A DNA stretch of 64,000 bases from CAIQPV01 sp963719855 (GTDB lineage Bacteria; Pseudomonadota; Gammaproteobacteria; Burkholderiales; Gallionellaceae), in NCBI GenBank assembly GCA_963719855.1, contig CAVRDK010000004.1:496001-560000 (forward strand), written 5' to 3'. Below, in pieces: positions 61,442 through 64,000 of the stretch (position 1 is the first letter of the stretch; every line of letters starts with the position of its first letter). A program made the translations under genes and the position numbers. The notes below the pieces were generated by a model, which saw only the letters and a program-made list of their open reading frames with translations, searched no databases and was not told where the DNA came from.

Positions 61442-63183
61442 CAGGGAATGAACTTCTTCATCGTACCCTGCAATGCCGCGTTATCAGGATGCGCTTTCAG
61501 TGCGTTACCCCACACTTTTTTCGCCTGCTCTTTTGCGCCTTGCACCCACAGCACTTCGCCCAGATGCGCGGCTATTTCCGGGTCGGGATTGGCGTTATAG
61601 GCACGGCGCAGGAATTCCAGGCTCTTCTCCAGATTGCCCATGCGGTATTGTCCCCAGCCCACGCTGTCGATGATGCTCGCATCTTCAGGAGCGAGCTGGA
61701 GGGCCTTCTCCACCAGCAGTATTCCTTCCGACACGCGCTCGTTGCGATCCAGCAGGCTGTAGCCTAGCGCATTGTAAGCTTGAGCATAGTCGGGCTTGAT
61801 CTCGATCACTTTGCGCATCATCTGCTCAAAAACATCATGCTTGCCGAGTTGGTCTGCCAACATTGCGGTTTCGTACAGCAGATCGGGATAGTTGGGCAGT
61901 TTTTCCAGACCTTGCGTCAACACCTGATAGGCGGTTTCGACCTGTTTTGCATCGCGCAACAACTCCGCTTCAATTAACAATAATTGCACGCGTTGCTGAT
62001 TGTTCTGGGCGTTGGTCTGGTGCAAGTATTCGCGTGCCTCCTCCAGCTTGCCCATCTTGTTGAGCAGGTAGGTCACGCGCAGGCGTGCGGCATAGGCATA
62101 TTCGCCATCCGGCACTTGGCGATAATTTTGCAGCGCCTCTTCGTCATGCTTCTTTGCCTCGTTCAATTGGCCGAGGTAGTAATACACCGTGCTTTCGTCC
62201 TTTTTGCCCTTGGCGAGAGCAAGCCGCAACTCACTTTCCGCCCGATCCAGTTCCCCCAGTTCCAGGGATAGCATCGCCACTGCGAATGCCAGGTCGGCGT
62301 TTTCCGGATGCATACCTAGCAGCCATTGAAATTCTGTGCGTGCTTCAGCATATTGTTTTTGCTCCAGCAACATGCGCGCGTAAAGTAAACGTGCCTCAGC
62401 GGCATCGGGATAAGTCGCGAGATATTTTTTCAGCAGCGCCAGTGCTTGTTGCGGTGATTCCAGTTGCAGTAATTGCACCTCAAGCAGTGCAGCCAGCTCC
62501 CATTCTGGACGCAAGGCGCGTGCTTGACGCACCTCTTCCAGTGCGCTCTCACGCTTGCCTGCCAAGGCGGCAGCCTGGGCCTGCACCAAATATCCCTCTG
62601 CTACGCGCGGATAAGGCTGCGCCAGTTCATGCAACAACTTAAAGACAGCATCCTTGTCCGGATAGCGCACAAGTATAGAGTAAATCTGTGTGAATGCATG
62701 ACCCGCCTGATTCGGATAGGCAGCCAGCATTTCCACCAGATAGGGGCGCGCCTCATCCAGTTTCCCCCCGCTTAGCAGCACTGTGGTCAGCAGCTGTTTT
62801 GCCTCGTGTGATGAGGGTTCCAGTTTCAACCATAGATTGAGCGCATCCACCGCTTTGTCCATTTGGTGTGCATCTAAAGCCAGCTGTGCGGCGCGGCGCG
62901 CCACACGCGGGTCTTTCGTATCATTGGCCAAATCCAGATAAACCTGTGCGGACAACTCGGGGTTGCCGCGCTGGCTGGCCACATCGCCCAGCAGGAATTC
63001 ATAAAGCATTTCCCCGGTTAATTCCAGCTTGGGCAAATTCAGCTGCTGTTCTGCCACCGGATGCGGCGATGTCTCTTCCTGCTCCGACGGCTCAATGGCA
63101 ACGTGTTGAGGGGCATGCGCGCAGGCAACCAGCAACAGGGGGAGAAAAATAGCGCTAAGTTTGAAGGTCATCATGTTTGGCAT
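61441..63183 (-). CDS. TPR-repeat lipoprotein of unknown precise function
   Basis: A 580-residue protein with a lipoprotein signal (LLLVAC, Cys about 21) and many tetratricopeptide repeats from about 65 to 570 (for example ALGYSLLDRNERVSEGILLV near the C-terminus). TPR proteins in this position upstream of lolB are widespread in betaproteobacteria and probably act at the outer membrane. Three ATG codons within the first five codons are possible starts. It overlaps lolB by one base. Confidence 0.82.
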   Translation of the reverse strand: MPNMMTFKLSAIFLPLLLVACAHAPQHVAIEPSEQEETSPHPVAEQQLNLPKLELTGEMLYEFLLGDVASQRGNPELSAQVYLDLANDTKDPRVARRAAQLALDAHQMDKAVDALNLWLKLEPSSHEAKQLLTTVLLSGGKLDEARPYLVEMLAAYPNQAGHAFTQIYSILVRYPDKDAVFKLLHELAQPYPRVAEGYLVQAQAAALAGKRESALEEVRQARALRPEWELAALLEVQLLQLESPQQALALLKKYLATYPDAAEARLLYARMLLEQKQYAEARTEFQWLLGMHPENADLAFAVAMLSLELGELDRAESELRLALAKGKKDESTVYYYLGQLNEAKKHDEEALQNYRQVPDGEYAYAARLRVTYLLNKMGKLEEAREYLHQTNAQNNQQRVQLLLIEAELLRDAKQVETAYQVLTQGLEKLPNYPDLLYETAMLADQLGKHDVFEQMMRKVIEIKPDYAQAYNALGYSLLDRNERVSEGILLVEKALQLAPEDASIIDSVGWGQYRMGNLEKSLEFLRRAYNANPDPEIAAHLGEVLWVQGAKEQAKKVWGNALKAHPDNAALQGTMKKFIP

Positions 63184-63315
63184 ATTTGTCTGGTATGTTG
63201 TATATAAAGCGGCAGTTCGACCCGTGCGCTGGTAAAAAATTCAACTTTGAGTTTTTCGAGGCGCTCATATTAGGTTATATTGGGCCTCCATCACAACCCG
63301 CAATTACATTACTGA

Positions 63316-64000
63316 ATGTCAGACGCAGCCCCGCTAACCCTGTCCGCCCGCAACCTGTGCCGCCGTTCCGGTAAGCGCGAGATCATCCGTGACGTGTCAC
63401 TGGAACTCAGGCACGGCGAAGTGCTTGGCCTGCTCGGTCACAACGGCGCAGGCAAGAGCACCACACTGCAAATGCTCACCGGCGCGCTCTTGCCGCAATC
63501 GGGACACATTGAAATATGCGGCTACGATCTCGCACGCCAACCCGCACAGGCCAAGGCGCATATCGGTTTCCTGCCGGAAATCCCGCCGCTGTATCGCGAA
63601 ATGTGCGTGGACGATTACCTATTATTCGCCGCCAAGCTGCATTGCGTGCCGCGCGCGCAACTTGCCAACGACCTGACTGAAACCAAGCGCCGCTGCGGCT
63701 TGCAGGACAACGGCAATAAAATTATAGGCACGCTTTCCAAAGGCTACCAGCAACGCGTCGGCATCGCGCAAGCGATCATTCATCAGCCGGAAGTCATCAT
63801 TCTCGACGAACCCACCGTCGGCCTTGATCCGTCGCAGATTCGCGACATCCGCGCACTCATCCGCGAACTGGGCGATGCGCACAGCGTCATTCTTTCCACC
63901 CATCTGTTGAGCGAAGTGGCAAGCATTTGCGATCGCGTCGAAATCATCCACCACGGACGCCTGATTTACGGCGACAGCAGCGAGCGGATGCAACAATACG
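63316..64000 (+). CDS. ABC transporter ATP-binding protein (partial)
   Basis: The first 228 residues of an ATPase that continues beyond the window. Walker A GHNGAGKSTT, signature LSKGYQQRVGIAQAI, Walker B VIILDEPTVGLDP and H-loop STHLL are intact. The sequence resembles the GldA/NosF-like ATPases of gliding or copper-export type ABC systems. It is divergent from the TPR lipoprotein, 132 bp apart. The permease should lie to the right. Confidence 0.88.
   Translation, partial: MSDAAPLTLSARNLCRRSGKREIIRDVSLELRHGEVLGLLGHNGAGKSTTLQMLTGALLPQSGHIEICGYDLARQPAQAKAHIGFLPEIPPLYREMCVDDYLLFAAKLHCVPRAQLANDLTETKRRCGLQDNGNKIIGTLSKGYQQRVGIAQAIIHQPEVIILDEPTVGLDPSQIRDIRALIRELGDAHSVILSTHLLSEVASICDRVEIIHHGRLIYGDSSERMQQY

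Overview
The window reads as a chromosomal segment of a betaproteobacterium, most likely of the Nitrosomonadales/Gallionellaceae type. The block kdsD-kdsC-lptC-lptA-lptB-rpoN-hpf-ptsN-hprK-rapZ has the order usual for that class. The only terminal oxidase seen is a high-affinity cbb3 oxidase behind FNR-like boxes. A fused porin-cytochrome with a diheme cytochrome resembles extracellular electron transfer (possibly Fe(II) oxidation) modules of microaerophiles. The taxonomic placement is inference from gene content; no search was run.

Layout. 0-2.1 kb: MSHA-type pilus genes (mshE, partial mshG). 2.3-2.7 kb: trmL. 3.3-11.8 kb: complete cbb3 locus, ccoNOQP plus a 39-residue membrane peptide and a terminator, then assembly genes ccoGHIS. 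11.8-14.6 kb: two unknown proteins and a DUF2252 protein. 14.9-18.2 kb: mltA, apaG, and a tightly coupled set (NusG-II domain protein, Gx-type membrane protein, ubiX) that continues from rapZ. 18.2-26 kb: the PTS-Ntr/rpoN block and LPS transport/Kdo genes. 26-28.7 kb: a Kef-type antiporter and a frameshifted pilin. 29-32.9 kb: LysR regulator divergent from a porin-cytochrome, a diheme c-type cytochrome and a frameshifted YceI protein. 33-38.2 kb: hrpA, a DHH phosphoesterase and a Cys-rich protein.

38.6-49 kb is the most unusual region: a two-partner secretion locus. The outer-membrane transporter carries an added AMIN domain and four Sel1 repeats. The secreted partner is a roughly 2,080-residue adhesin with twelve near-identical 291-bp repeats and one frameshift. 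A FecR-domain protein follows, whose N-terminal codons come from a dispersed hairpin repeat. Next to it (49-51.7 kb) lie a ketosynthase, an acyl carrier protein and an alpha/beta hydrolase with Cys in place of the nucleophilic Ser. 51.9-55.8 kb: an unknown protein, a patatin, birA, coaX and a SPOR protein. 55.8-57.3 kb: tRNA-Met followed by a decayed AT-rich stretch with gene remnants. 57.3-64 kb: pth, rplY, prs, tRNA-Gln, ispE, lolB, a TPR lipoprotein and the start of an ABC transporter.

Three dispersed repeat families run through the window: a 60-bp hairpin (five full copies and one half copy), a MITE-like element with CTCTAAAAA-containing ends (two full copies and one remnant), and C/G-rich palindromic modules around the TPS locus. 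The hairpin is repeatedly found inside the other two. Three probable single-base insertions in or next to short same-base runs (pilin, yceI, adhesin) may be real mutations or assembly errors.
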